A stretch of 63,029 nucleotides of DNA from Helicobacteraceae bacterium. GTDB lineage: Bacteria > Campylobacterota > Campylobacteria > Campylobacterales > Sulfurimonadaceae. The stretch covers positions 1-63,029 of the forward strand of contig WFNF01000081.1 in the NCBI GenBank assembly GCA_015488775.1, written 5' to 3'. Below the pieces are notes generated by a model that saw only the letters and a program-made list of their open reading frames with translations, ran no database searches and was not told the DNA's origin. The translations under genes and the position numbers were made by a program. This document shows, piece by piece, positions 34,349 through 43,497 of this stretch; within the stretch, counting starts at the first letter, position 1, and every line of letters begins with the position of its first letter.

Positions 34349-36592
34349 ATGAGTGAGAGAAAAGATTTTTTACGTACAATCGTTGCTGATGACTTAAAAG
34401 CAGGTAAGTATGATGAGGTTGTTACTAGGTTTCCTCCTGAACCTAATGGTTTTCCACATATTGGTCATGCAAAGTCTATTGCTATAAACTTTGGTATTGC
34501 TCGTGATTATGATGGTCATTGTAACCTTAGAATGGACGACACAAATCCAACGACTGAAGACACTAAGTATGTTGAAGCACTTAAAGATGCAGTTGAGTGG
34601 TTGGGGTTTGACTGGGGAGATTCTGTTTATTTTACCTCTGATTATTTTCCTAAAATTTATGATTATGCTATAGAATTGATCAAGATGGGTAAGGCTTATG
34701 TTGATAGCTTGAATGAAGAGGAGATTCGTGAGTACCGTGGTACTGTGAACGAAGTAGGTAAGCGTAGTAAGTATGCACAACGTAGTGTTGAAGAGAACTT
34801 GGATCTTTTTGAGCGTATGAAAAATGGTGAGTTTAAAGAGGGTGAACATATCCTTCGTGCAAAGATAGATATGACAGCTGCTAACATGAAGATGCGTGAT
34901 CCATTGATGTATCGTATTAGACATGTACACCATTTTAGAACAGGTGATGAGTGGGCAGTTTATCCTATGTATGACTTTGCACACTGCCTTTCTGATTATA
35001 TAGAGGGTGTTTCTCACTCTATCTGTACCTTAGAGTTTGAAAACAATCGTGATGTTTATAACTGGGTACTTGATACACTTGGACTTGAACCACCACGCCC
35101 CTATCAGCATGAGTTTGCACGCTTAGGTATAAATTATACTATGATGAGTAAAAGAAAACTTCTTGAATTAGTTCAAAGTGGTGTTGTAAATGGTTGGGAT
35201 GATCCACGTCTTCCAACTATTGCTGGATATAAGAGAAAAGGGTACACTCCTGAGTCTATCTTAAACTTTTGTGATCAGATAGGTATTGCAAAGGCAAACT
35301 CTATGGTGGATGTCTCACAGCTTGAGTTTTGTATTAGAGATGACTTAAACACTAAAGTACCTCGTGTTATGTGTGTGATCAACCCACTTAAAGTTAGTAT
35401 CATAAACTATGAAGGTTCTGAAGAGCTGGATGCTTCATATTATCCAGAAGATGTTCCTAAAGAGGGTTCAAGAAAACTACCTTTTTCTAAGGAGATTTAT
35501 ATAGACCGTGATGACTTTATGGAAAATCCATCTAAGGGTTATTTTCGTCTCACTCCTGATCAACCTGTACGACTTAAACATGCTTATATCATAGAGTGTA
35601 AAGAGATTATAAAAGATGCTGATGGAGATATAGTAGAAATTAAAGCACACTATTATCCTAAATCTAAAAGTGGTGCAGATACTAGTGGGATTAAGGTGAA
35701 AAGTGCCATACAATGGGTGGATGCTGCAACAGCTAAAGAGGTTGAAGTGAGACTTTATGACAGACTCTTCTCTTGTGAATCACCTGAAGGAATAGAGGAT
35801 ATTAATCCAGATTCACTTAAAGTGATAAAGTCTGCGCTAATCGAGCCAGTAGTGATTACAGAAAAACCAGATGAGAGATTTCAGTTTGAGAGGGAAGGGT
35901 ACTTTTATGCAGATCCAGTTGATTATAGTGATGAAAAGCCTGTTTTTAATAAAATAGTTGGTCTTAAAGATTCATGGGCTAAAAAGAGTAAAGAGAATAA
36001 ACCTAAGTCTCAAGCTAAAAAGGTACAAATTGATGGTGAAGTGATACCTATGAGTGAAGCAGAACAGGTACTGTTTGAGAAGTATCAAAATGAATTAGGG
36101 CTTAACAGTGAAGTAGCAAACACTTTAGCACGTGACGAACAACTTTCATCTTTCTATGAAGCAGCTCTGTCTATACATAACACACCTATAACACTTGCTA
36201 ACATAATCAGTAATGAGGTGGCAAGAGAGCTTAAAGAAAAGACGTTATCTTCACTAAAATTTACGGCAGTACAAGTAGCTGAACTTGTCAAGATGCTTGA
36301 TGATACCACTATCTCAAACAAAATAGCAAAATTGGTTTTTGAAGAGATGGTAAAGTCTGGAGACAATCCAACTCAAATTGTAGAGGCCAAGGGTCTTATA
36401 CAGATTAGTGATCCTTCTAAAATTGCACCGATTATTGATGAGATTATTGAAAAAAACTCTGAGAATGTTGCAAAGTTTAAAGCGGGTAATACTAAGCTAC
36501 TAGGCTTTTTTGTTGGACAGGTTCTTAAAGCCACTGGTGGAAAGGCAAACCCTAAAGTGGTTAATGCGCTTGTAGCTGAAAAATTACAATAA
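34349..36592 (+). CDS. glnS: Glutaminyl-tRNA synthetase with C-terminal YqeY/GatB-like tail
   Basis: 747 residues. The class I GlnRS core (~1-555) has RFPPEPNGF then HIGH (~37), the DTNPTTED segment, and MMSKRKL (~265), the GlnRS form of KMSKS; ESPEG and the beta-barrel anticodon domain follow. Residues ~575-747 form a helical YqeY-like extension (KYQNELGL at its start, a GNTKLLGFFVGQVLKATGGK segment and NPKVVNALV at its end), as described for Deinococcus GlnRS. ATG 34349 matches the E. coli start (MSE..) better than the ATG at 34328. Many Campylobacterota make Gln-tRNA by GatCAB; whether both routes coexist here cannot be seen. Confidence 0.93.
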   Translation: MSERKDFLRTIVADDLKAGKYDEVVTRFPPEPNGFPHIGHAKSIAINFGIARDYDGHCNLRMDDTNPTTEDTKYVEALKDAVEWLGFDWGDSVYFTSDYFPKIYDYAIELIKMGKAYVDSLNEEEIREYRGTVNEVGKRSKYAQRSVEENLDLFERMKNGEFKEGEHILRAKIDMTAANMKMRDPLMYRIRHVHHFRTGDEWAVYPMYDFAHCLSDYIEGVSHSICTLEFENNRDVYNWVLDTLGLEPPRPYQHEFARLGINYTMMSKRKLLELVQSGVVNGWDDPRLPTIAGYKRKGYTPESILNFCDQIGIAKANSMVDVSQLEFCIRDDLNTKVPRVMCVINPLKVSIINYEGSEELDASYYPEDVPKEGSRKLPFSKEIYIDRDDFMENPSKGYFRLTPDQPVRLKHAYIIECKEIIKDADGDIVEIKAHYYPKSKSGADTSGIKVKSAIQWVDAATAKEVEVRLYDRLFSCESPEGIEDINPDSLKVIKSALIEPVVITEKPDERFQFEREGYFYADPVDYSDEKPVFNKIVGLKDSWAKKSKENKPKSQAKKVQIDGEVIPMSEAEQVLFEKYQNELGLNSEVANTLARDEQLSSFYEAALSIHNTPITLANIISNEVARELKEKTLSSLKFTAVQVAELVKMLDDTTISNKIAKLVFEEMVKSGDNPTQIVEAKGLIQISDPSKIAPIIDEIIEKNSENVAKFKAGNTKLLGFFVGQVLKATGGKANPKVVNALVAEKLQ

Positions 36593-36701
36593 TTAAGTAT
36601 AAGGTTAATGTTCAAAGGAACATTAGCCACATAAAAACCTAATCTACACTAAATATCTTTCCTATTCATCATATATTACCAAAATATGCTAGACTTTCAT
36701 C

Positions 36702-36995
36702 ATGGCAACACAACTTGAAAATCAGTCCGTACTTTTGACATATGAACCTAAACAATTTGTAGTATTTATGCTTAATGATGACTATACTACATGGGAATTT
36801 TGTATTCGTATCATTACCACAGTGTTTCACAAAAATGTTCAAGAAGCAGACTCTATTACTAACGATATTCACACCAAAGGCAAAGGCTTATGTGGTGTTT
36901 ATAACTATGAGCTTGCTGAAACTAAGGCTTATATTGTAAAGCAACAAGCTCGTAAAGAGGGATTTCCTATGTGCTGTTCAATTGAAGAAGTGTAA
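36702..36995 (+). CDS. clpS: ATP-dependent Clp protease adaptor ClpS
   Basis: 97 residues. Signature segments are FVVFMLNDDYTTWEF, the ITTVFHKN helix and the C-terminal CGVYNYELAETKAYIV, giving the N-degron pocket and ClpA-contact surface. ClpS delivers N-end-rule substrates to ClpAP. The stop is five bases before truA. No clpA lies next to it in this window. Confidence 0.95.
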   Translation: MATQLENQSVLLTYEPKQFVVFMLNDDYTTWEFCIRIITTVFHKNVQEADSITNDIHTKGKGLCGVYNYELAETKAYIVKQQARKEGFPMCCSIEEV

Positions 36996-36999
36996 ACAT

Positions 37000-37779
37000 A
37001 TGTATTATCATCGTCTTGTGCTTTCATATAGAGGTATTAACTACTTTGGTTGGCAGGATTTGGGTACAAGTCAAGAAAAAATTAGTGTGGAGTCAAGCAT
37101 ACGCAAAGTACTCACAAAAATCTGTAAAGATAAGCCTTATAGTTTGTCTGCTGCAAGTAGAACTGACGCAGGCGTTCATGCTCAAGGGCAAGTGATAAAA
37201 ATTACTATGAGTTTATTAATAGATTCTAAAAAACTTATGCTTGGTATGAACTCACTACTTCCCAATGATATTCGTGTTTTAAAAAGTGAACTGTGTAGCT
37301 CAGAACTTAATGTAAACAAAGACAGTATAAACAAAGAGTATCATTATTATTTTTGTACGGACACCATCCATAATCCAGTTTTTAATGACATTATGGCGCA
37401 TGTACCCTCTACTAGTAAGGCTGGGACACTTGACATAGAAAGTATGCAAGAGGTTTGTAAACTGTTTGTTGGGGAACATGACTTTTATAGCTTCGCCAAA
37501 CGAGATAAAAACATGAATTCAACTTTTCGTACTGTTTTGAGCTGTGAAATAGTGCAGACTCAGGCTTTAATGTTTGGCAACAATGTTTATTATATTAAGA
37601 TTGTTGGTACAGGTTTTTTGAGGTATATGGTTCGGTACATTGCTGGGGCGTTGTTTGCACTTGGTAGAAAACTGATCAGTATGAATGATATTAGTGAAGC
37701 ATTACTTCATCATAAAGAAGAAAAGCTAAGTCCAAGGGCTAAGTCGCGAGGACTTCATTTAATTAATATCTCCTATTAG
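37000..37779 (+). CDS. truA: tRNA pseudouridine synthase TruA
   Basis: 259 residues. The catalytic motif SRTDAGVHAQGQV holds the nucleophile Asp at ~56; further conserved parts are YRGINYFGWQ near the start, the HHPVFN-like HNPVFNDIMAHV segment and GTGFLRYMVRYIAGAL. It makes pseudouridine at positions 38-40 of tRNA anticodon arms. ATG 37000 lies just after the clpS stop; an in-frame TTG at 36982 would overlap clpS and is not needed. Confidence 0.95.
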   Translation: MYYHRLVLSYRGINYFGWQDLGTSQEKISVESSIRKVLTKICKDKPYSLSAASRTDAGVHAQGQVIKITMSLLIDSKKLMLGMNSLLPNDIRVLKSELCSSELNVNKDSINKEYHYYFCTDTIHNPVFNDIMAHVPSTSKAGTLDIESMQEVCKLFVGEHDFYSFAKRDKNMNSTFRTVLSCEIVQTQALMFGNNVYYIKIVGTGFLRYMVRYIAGALFALGRKLISMNDISEALLHHKEEKLSPRAKSRGLHLINISY

Positions 37780-37858
37780 GTACGTTATATATTAAGCTAA
37801 AAAATACAATCACTATAATACTGCTATACTTCCACTATATTAATGTATAGGATAAATA

Positions 37859-38512
37859 ATGATAGACTCATATGAACTACTACTTTCAGATTACATCTCC
37901 AAAGAGGACTTTTTTAGTTTTGGTCTTGAGAAGAGTATTTACATTCCAGATGCTAAAGTGGAAGCACAATGGCAAAGCCTAAAAAAGGACATTGCAAATA
38001 ACAAAACTGTTTTTATGCGTGGATTTAAAAGCAGCACTAGTATGCACATGTCATCTGACTTTTACAGTAAGCTTTTTGAAAATAAACATGTAAAAAAAGA
38101 CCCTTCTAACACACAAAACCCATCAAAAATCATAGAAAAACTGACAGCTTACAAAAAAGGTAAAGATCTTAAAAATTATCAATTGAGCTCGATTTTTGGT
38201 CGTAGTAGAAACATCTTAGCTTTTTGTGCACCATGGAACATTGTTTACATCCCAAGTATCTTAGACCCATTACTTTCAGTAGATGCTAACACTGACTTAG
38301 CCAACGAGTTTAAAAGACGCTTTATGCAACATAGTTACGAGAAGTTTAAGCCTTACATAGATGAGTTCAACCAGACCTTAAGTAATCATCAGTTTCAAAA
38401 GTCTATGGATGAGTATTTTCAAAAACTGTTTGATGATGGTCATTTTGACAAAGATGAAATGATTGTTTTTGAAAACACTATGAGAGAAGATTTTACACCT
38501 ATAAAGATTTAG
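37859..38512 (+). CDS. Unknown protein (217 aa)
   Basis: No family recognised. The protein is soluble, mixed alpha/beta by eye, with Lys/Asp-rich helices, the segment TVFMRGFKSSTSMHMSSDFY and a central hydrophobic strand pair (NILAFCAPWNIVYIPSILDP). No signal peptide or membrane helix. A TATAG-type -10 and GATAAAT lie just upstream of the ATG. It stands alone between truA and the cold-shock gene. Codon use resembles the core genes, so it is probably native. Confidence 0.7.
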   Translation: MIDSYELLLSDYISKEDFFSFGLEKSIYIPDAKVEAQWQSLKKDIANNKTVFMRGFKSSTSMHMSSDFYSKLFENKHVKKDPSNTQNPSKIIEKLTAYKKGKDLKNYQLSSIFGRSRNILAFCAPWNIVYIPSILDPLLSVDANTDLANEFKRRFMQHSYEKFKPYIDEFNQTLSNHQFQKSMDEYFQKLFDDGHFDKDEMIVFENTMREDFTPIKI

Positions 38513-38563
38513 AATAAAATATATGTAAAAAAGTAGCATGTGAGGTGTCTAATTTTTAATTAA

Positions 38564-38608
38564 ATCTAAATTTCATAATCTTATGTAAGTTTTCAGATAA
38601 ATTTAGAT
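38564..38608 (+). promoter_or_regulatory. Inverted repeat in the long cold-shock gene upstream region
   Basis: ATCTAAATTT (38564-38573) and AAATTTAGAT (38599-38608) are perfectly complementary across 25 bases. It lies in the 242-base gap before cspA, which otherwise shows TTGACA near 38674 and an AAGGAAAT ribosome-binding site. It may be an operator or, if transcribed, an RNA thermosensor element. Confidence 0.35.
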
Positions 38609-38754
38609 ATACTTCCATCAATAAAAGATGATTCAAGTTACATCTTTAGTCTGCTTTATATTGATAACTTCTTGTTGACAGTACATTCACCTAAATGAAA
38701 CTTTTTATTAGATTTTTAAACTTGGGTTTTATACTCACATTATAAGGAAATACA

Positions 38755-38973
38755 ATGGCAACATTAGTAAATGGTACAGTTAAATGGTTCAACAGTGAAA
38801 AAGGTTTCGGATTTATCGAACAAGAAAATGGTGGAAAAGATGTATTTGTACACTTCCGTCAAATCAATAACGAAGGTCATGGTCGTGTATCACTAGACGA
38901 AGGTCAAAAAGTAACTTTCGAAGTTGGTGAAGGCGAAAAAGGTCCACAAGCAGAAAACGTTACAGGTCTGTAA
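38755..38973 (+). CDS. Cold-shock protein (CspA family)
   Basis: 72 residues, a single cold-shock domain: [19 protein letters not shown] with RNP1 (KGFGFI) and DVFVHFRQI with RNP2 (VFVHF). It binds single-stranded nucleic acid as an RNA chaperone. AAGGAAAT precedes the ATG, and a short stem (CAGC/GCTG, 38984-38996) follows the stop. Third-base choice is richer in C than neighbours, in line with high expression. Confidence 0.97.
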   Translation: MATLVNGTVKWFNSEKGFGFIEQENGGKDVFVHFRQINNEGHGRVSLDEGQKVTFEVGEGEKGPQAENVTGL

Positions 38974-39027
38974 GTTTTTTTCAAGCAGCTTTTTGCTGTT
39001 TGGCTTTAAGATTTTATCTACAAATAT

Positions 39028-39104
<77 letters not shown>

Positions 39105-39142
39105 AATAATTTTTAGTTTAATTAGAAATTTTCCCCAATCAA

Positions 39143-39168
39143 AATATTTCTTAACCTTTTTTATAATA
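39143..39168 (+). repeat. Copy 2 of the 26-bp promoter repeat
   Basis: Identical to 34125-34150 and placed ~52 bases before tRNA-Arg(CCT). It contains TATAAT preceded by a T run, so it is the likely tRNA promoter. Confidence 0.75.
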
Positions 39169-39219
39169 TCATACACTAATGAGTAGTTATGACTCTTATA
39201 AACTTTAACACCCTCACAA

Positions 39220-39295
39220 CTCCTTATCGCTTAACTGGATAAAGCAGTCCCCTCCTAAGGGATAGCTCATGGTTCGAGTCCATGTAGGGAGACCA
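39220..39295 (+). tRNA. tRNA-Arg(CCT)
   Basis: Acceptor CTCCTTA/TAGGGAG (one G-U), D stem GCTT/AAGC, anticodon loop CTCCTAA giving CCT, T-loop TTCGAGT and encoded CCA. The intact parent or sister of the truncated copy at 34179. Confidence 0.93.
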
Positions 39296-39431
39296 ATCTT
39301 TTTTTTGATTTTTACAAATTTAATAAATATATACTCCAATTATTTAAAACATACATAACAGTTATTGTCTGTTTTATTAGCACATAAGAGAGATTTAGTT
39401 AATATCAATAAATTTTATAAAAGTGGTGCAG

Positions 39432-42182
39432 ATGTTAGATATATTTAAACATAACAAAAGTTTTTTAACAAGGGCAAAAGAGAAGGGCTCTTTACGCTAT
39501 GTTTTAATGTTTGATCAATATGGTGCTTATATAGAGGTTTGTGATGCAAAGATGAAGCCTCTTGGAGATATAGACTTTAGAGTTTATAACTCACTTGAGA
39601 GAGAGATTTTACAATTTATTCAAGAGAGTAAAGAGGAGGAGTTTTTTCAGATAAACTGGGATGATGAAGGCTCAAATATCTATCTGAAAAAACATCCTAG
39701 ACTTTTAGAACTTCTAAGACAACATAACAAACTCTTTGATCAAAATAACACTCCCATAACTTTTAGCTCTTCACTTACATCAGTAAATCTTAAAGTGATA
39801 AAAAAAGAGGATAAACTACTAGTATCAACTCAAGTCAAAGGTTTAGATACATTTCAGTTTTTAACACCTAGCTATGTTCTAATCAATAATGAGATTGTAC
39901 AAGTACATAATGTTGGCGATAACTTTGAGAAACTTAAAGGTTTTGATACCCTTATAGGTGAAGATAAATTAGAAGAGTTGTTAAGTATCTTAATGACCTA
40001 TTTTGAAAATATAAATATAGAGTATAAAAATTATTTGCTAGAGTTAAAAGATGAAAAAAGGCTTATTAAGCCTGCTGTTATTTTTGAGAAGATAACTCCT
40101 GAAAATGAACTTGTTTTGCGAACATCAGCTACTGTAGGCAATCTCTCCCCTGAATTTTTTAACGATTTTAATATCTCTAAAATTGTCCTGATCAATGAGA
40201 TAGAATCGACAATTAGCATCTATGAGTGTGATTTTAGTGATGTTTTTGAGATATACAGCACCATATTTAGTAAGCTTACTTCTTTAAAACGAGCAATAAA
40301 ATCAGCAACTTTTAGTGAAGAGGATGGACTTTTTGTTATAGATGAGGAGTTAAGCCGTGAGTTTATACTTAAAAACCTACAGTCTATTCTTACCAAAGCA
40401 GAACTCTTTGGAAGTGAGAAACTAAAATCATACAAATACAACACTACAAAACCAACACTTCAAGTTTCTTTTAAAGATAAGATAGATTTTCTTGATAGTG
40501 GAGATGTTACACTTAAGATAGGTGAAGATAGTTTTAATGTTTTTGATATGATAAACCTTTACAAAAAAAATGCCTATATACCTTTAAGTAATGGTGATAA
40601 AGCTATAGTTGATAAGTCTTATATCTCAAAACTAGAGAGGATTTTCAAAAAAGATGGTAAAAAAATAAAGGTCTCATTTTTTGATTTGCCTGAGATTGAA
40701 GAGCTTATCCACCAAAAAGAGCAAAAAGTTTTCAAAGACTCAAAAGAGTTTTACAACGGTTTTAATAAACTCAAATCATCAAAAGCAAGAATGCCAAAGC
40801 TTCAAGATGTGCAGATGCGTGATTATCAAAAAGATGGATTTAAGTGGTTAAAATACCTTTATGAGAACAATTTTGGTGGATGTTTAGCTGATGATATGGG
40901 GCTTGGTAAGACACTACAAAGTATCTCTTTACTCTCCTATATCTATCCTAAAAGCAAATCCCCATCTATGATAGTGATGCCAAAATCACTTCTTAGCAAC
41001 TGGAAAAATGAGTTAGAAAGTTTCAATCCAAACCTCACCTTTTATACATATTATGGCAGCTCAAGAGATAGTGAAGATTTTAAAAAGTACAATATTATCT
41101 TAACCACTTATGCCCTTGTTAGAAATGACATAGAAAAGCTTAAAAGCATAAAATTTGACACTATCATCTTAGATGAATCCCAAAATATAAAAAATGTTGA
41201 ATCTAAAATCTCAAGAGCTGTTATGCTACTTGAAGCAAAACATAGATTTGCACTTAGTGGAACACCAATACAGAACTCCCTTTTTGAACTCTACTCACTT
41301 TTTCGCTTTATAAATCCTGGTCTGTTTGCTACTATAGCTGACTTCAAAAGAGACTATGCTACTCCAATTCAAGCAGATGCAAATGAAGAGGTTGCAAAGA
41401 TATTAAAAGCAAAAATATCACCATTTTTATTGCGCCGTCTCAAACAAGATGTACTAAAAGATCTTCCAGCCAAGCAGGAACAAGTTGTTTATGTAGATAT
41501 GGATGAGACACATAAAAAGTTTTATGATCAAAAAAGGGATTACTATAAACAACTTTTAGATCAACAAATAGATGCTAATGGTATAGAAAAGTCAAAATTT
41601 TTAATCCTACAAGCATTTAATGATTTACGTCAAATCGCTTCTGCACCTGAGCTTAAAAGCGAAAACCAGATACTCTCCTCTAAGATAGAACACCTTTTTG
41701 AGATGTTAGAGGATATAGTTCTAAATAACCATAAAGTTCTTATATTTGCTAACTTTTTAGGTTCACTTGATCTTATTAGTGAAAAGGCAAACGAGTTGGG
41801 TTATGAGCATCTTCTTATGACAGGTAGTACCAAAAATCGTCAAGAGTTAGTTGATAAATTTCAAAATGATAAAGATATAAAACTATTTTTAATGACACTT
41901 AAAGTTGGAGGTGTTGGGCTTAATCTTACTGAGGCAGATTATGTCTTTATCTTTGATCCATGGTGGAACAAATCAGCTGAAAACCAAGCAGTTGACAGAA
42001 CACATAGAATGGGGCAAAAAAATAAAGTGTTTTCTTATAAGATGATTACAAAAGGGACAATTGAGGAGAAAATTTTAGAACTCCAATCTCAAAAACAAGA
42101 TATGACAGATATGATAATCAGTGGTGATGAGGGTGGCTTAAAACAGCTTAGTAGTGCAGATTTAGATTATATTTTAGGTTAA
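39432..42182 (+). CDS. SNF2-family DNA-dependent ATPase
   Basis: 916 residues. The C-terminal half is a Swi2/Snf2 motor: motif I DDMGLGKT (K493), motif II ILDESQNIKN (~580), motif III LSGTPIQNS, and in the second lobe LMTLKVGGVGLNLTEADYVF, then FDPWWNKSAENQAVDRTHR and MGQ. The N-terminal ~430 residues are an unassigned helical/beta region. No nuclease or HNH domain is visible. ATG 39432 is chosen over GTG codons just upstream. It is followed after four bases by two mutually homologous genes, so the ATPase probably works with them, remodelling protein-DNA complexes. Confidence 0.92.
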   Translation: MLDIFKHNKSFLTRAKEKGSLRYVLMFDQYGAYIEVCDAKMKPLGDIDFRVYNSLEREILQFIQESKEEEFFQINWDDEGSNIYLKKHPRLLELLRQHNKLFDQNNTPITFSSSLTSVNLKVIKKEDKLLVSTQVKGLDTFQFLTPSYVLINNEIVQVHNVGDNFEKLKGFDTLIGEDKLEELLSILMTYFENINIEYKNYLLELKDEKRLIKPAVIFEKITPENELVLRTSATVGNLSPEFFNDFNISKIVLINEIESTISIYECDFSDVFEIYSTIFSKLTSLKRAIKSATFSEEDGLFVIDEELSREFILKNLQSILTKAELFGSEKLKSYKYNTTKPTLQVSFKDKIDFLDSGDVTLKIGEDSFNVFDMINLYKKNAYIPLSNGDKAIVDKSYISKLERIFKKDGKKIKVSFFDLPEIEELIHQKEQKVFKDSKEFYNGFNKLKSSKARMPKLQDVQMRDYQKDGFKWLKYLYENNFGGCLADDMGLGKTLQSISLLSYIYPKSKSPSMIVMPKSLLSNWKNELESFNPNLTFYTYYGSSRDSEDFKKYNIILTTYALVRNDIEKLKSIKFDTIILDESQNIKNVESKISRAVMLLEAKHRFALSGTPIQNSLFELYSLFRFINPGLFATIADFKRDYATPIQADANEEVAKILKAKISPFLLRRLKQDVLKDLPAKQEQVVYVDMDETHKKFYDQKRDYYKQLLDQQIDANGIEKSKFLILQAFNDLRQIASAPELKSENQILSSKIEHLFEMLEDIVLNNHKVLIFANFLGSLDLISEKANELGYEHLLMTGSTKNRQELVDKFQNDKDIKLFLMTLKVGGVGLNLTEADYVFIFDPWWNKSAENQAVDRTHRMGQKNKVFSYKMITKGTIEEKILELQSQKQDMTDMIISGDEGGLKQLSSADLDYILG

Positions 42183-42186
42183 TAGT

Positions 42187-43497
42187 ATGGTTGATATGAT
42201 TGTTAATGCTAAAGAGCTTAAGGATATAGTTGTTAATAAATATAACCTTTCTTATGAGCAATATGAGCAAAACCTAGAAAAAATAGAAGCTGAAGATACT
42301 CTTCTTGCTATAAAAATTTTATACTCTATAGCAAGTGATTCAAAGTTGAAAGTAACACAAAAAAGAGCACTTGCAGTACGAAGTAAAAAGTTACTAGATC
42401 AACAGATGCCAGAAAATTATGATGCCACTTGGTTGATAAATATGTTAGTTGCGCATAATTATTTGGAAAATAATAAATTAATTTTACCAACAAGCAAGTT
42501 TCATAAACTTCTAAAAAAAAGTGATGGTGATGTGGTGAAAGATATTTTCAACACTATTCTTAGCTCAAAATATAATCATGAGATAAGAAATGCTCTTTTT
42601 CATACATCAATGGCAAGGGGTGATGGTGTTAAAAAATTTAGAGAACTTATAGTAAGGTTGATCAAAAAACAAGATCAGTATCTTTGGATAAATATTGATT
42701 ATTTGGTAAATCAGATTAAGTTAGATGCAAAAACTCTTAAAAACATCACTAATAATTATAAATATTGTTATAATTTTTATGGTTCTGCTCAACGAAATCA
42801 ATACAATAATATAAAGCATCTAAAAGTGATTGTGCGCTACTTTTTAAAAACTTTTTTTGGAATTATGTCTCAAACAGGCTTGTGGGACTTAGGTGTAACA
42901 AAGTTTCAAGCGTACAATAAAGAAGATTTAGGTGTATTAAGTAGGATTACTGAAGTTGGGGCAAGTTTTGCTAATATTGAATTTTATAAACTTACAGACC
43001 TTGGCTCTTATGTACTTGGATTTGATACTAATTTTAATAGTAAAAATGATTATAATTTAGTCCTTAATGATTATAATTATGAGTTTAAAGTAGAAAACAG
43101 CAACAATCTTTCAGATGTTTACTTGGAAAAAATTGCTATAAAAAAAGATGATGGAAAGTATAAAGTAGATATAAAGTCTTTTATGAAAAATATTGATACC
43201 AAAGAGGTATATCAACATACAAAAGAGACTTTTAAAAATAAAGTGGATTATCTTCCAGAAAACTGGAAACAATTTTTTACGGTTTTGGATGATAGAGTAA
43301 ATAACATCTCAGTTGTTTCAAAATCGGTAGTTCTTATGAAAGTTCAAAATAACAAAGATATTTTAGGGCTTATCTCCTCCACTAAAAAATTACAAGAGAA
43401 AATTTTAAAAGCAGATAAATTTCATATAGTGGTGATGCAAAAAGATTTTACATCAGTAAAAAATATATTAAAAGATTATGGAATAGTGGTGTCATGA
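42187..43497 (+). CDS. SNF2-associated unknown protein A
   Basis: 436 residues; no known family recognised. The C-terminal ~280 residues are alignable by eye with the next gene: a helical block, a KLTDLGSYVLGF motif (KLSKLGEYIFGL in the partner), then a strand-rich domain and a final helix-strand ending in KADKFHIVVMQKDF and KNILKDYGIVV (partner: KAQGYRVIVLKENI, KIVKENGFFI). The final ~80 residues loosely resemble the helicase-associated XPB/Ssl2-type N-terminal domain, but this is only an impression. AGGTT lies before the ATG, and its stop overlaps the next start (ATGA). Confidence 0.75.
   Translation: MVDMIVNAKELKDIVVNKYNLSYEQYEQNLEKIEAEDTLLAIKILYSIASDSKLKVTQKRALAVRSKKLLDQQMPENYDATWLINMLVAHNYLENNKLILPTSKFHKLLKKSDGDVVKDIFNTILSSKYNHEIRNALFHTSMARGDGVKKFRELIVRLIKKQDQYLWINIDYLVNQIKLDAKTLKNITNNYKYCYNFYGSAQRNQYNNIKHLKVIVRYFLKTFFGIMSQTGLWDLGVTKFQAYNKEDLGVLSRITEVGASFANIEFYKLTDLGSYVLGFDTNFNSKNDYNLVLNDYNYEFKVENSNNLSDVYLEKIAIKKDDGKYKVDIKSFMKNIDTKEVYQHTKETFKNKVDYLPENWKQFFTVLDDRVNNISVVSKSVVLMKVQNNKDILGLISSTKKLQEKILKADKFHIVVMQKDFTSVKNILKDYGIVVS

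Noticed and set aside
34394-35017. Minus-strand 207-codon frame inside glnS
   Set aside because: Antisense to well-conserved GlnRS motifs; no start context or family resemblance.
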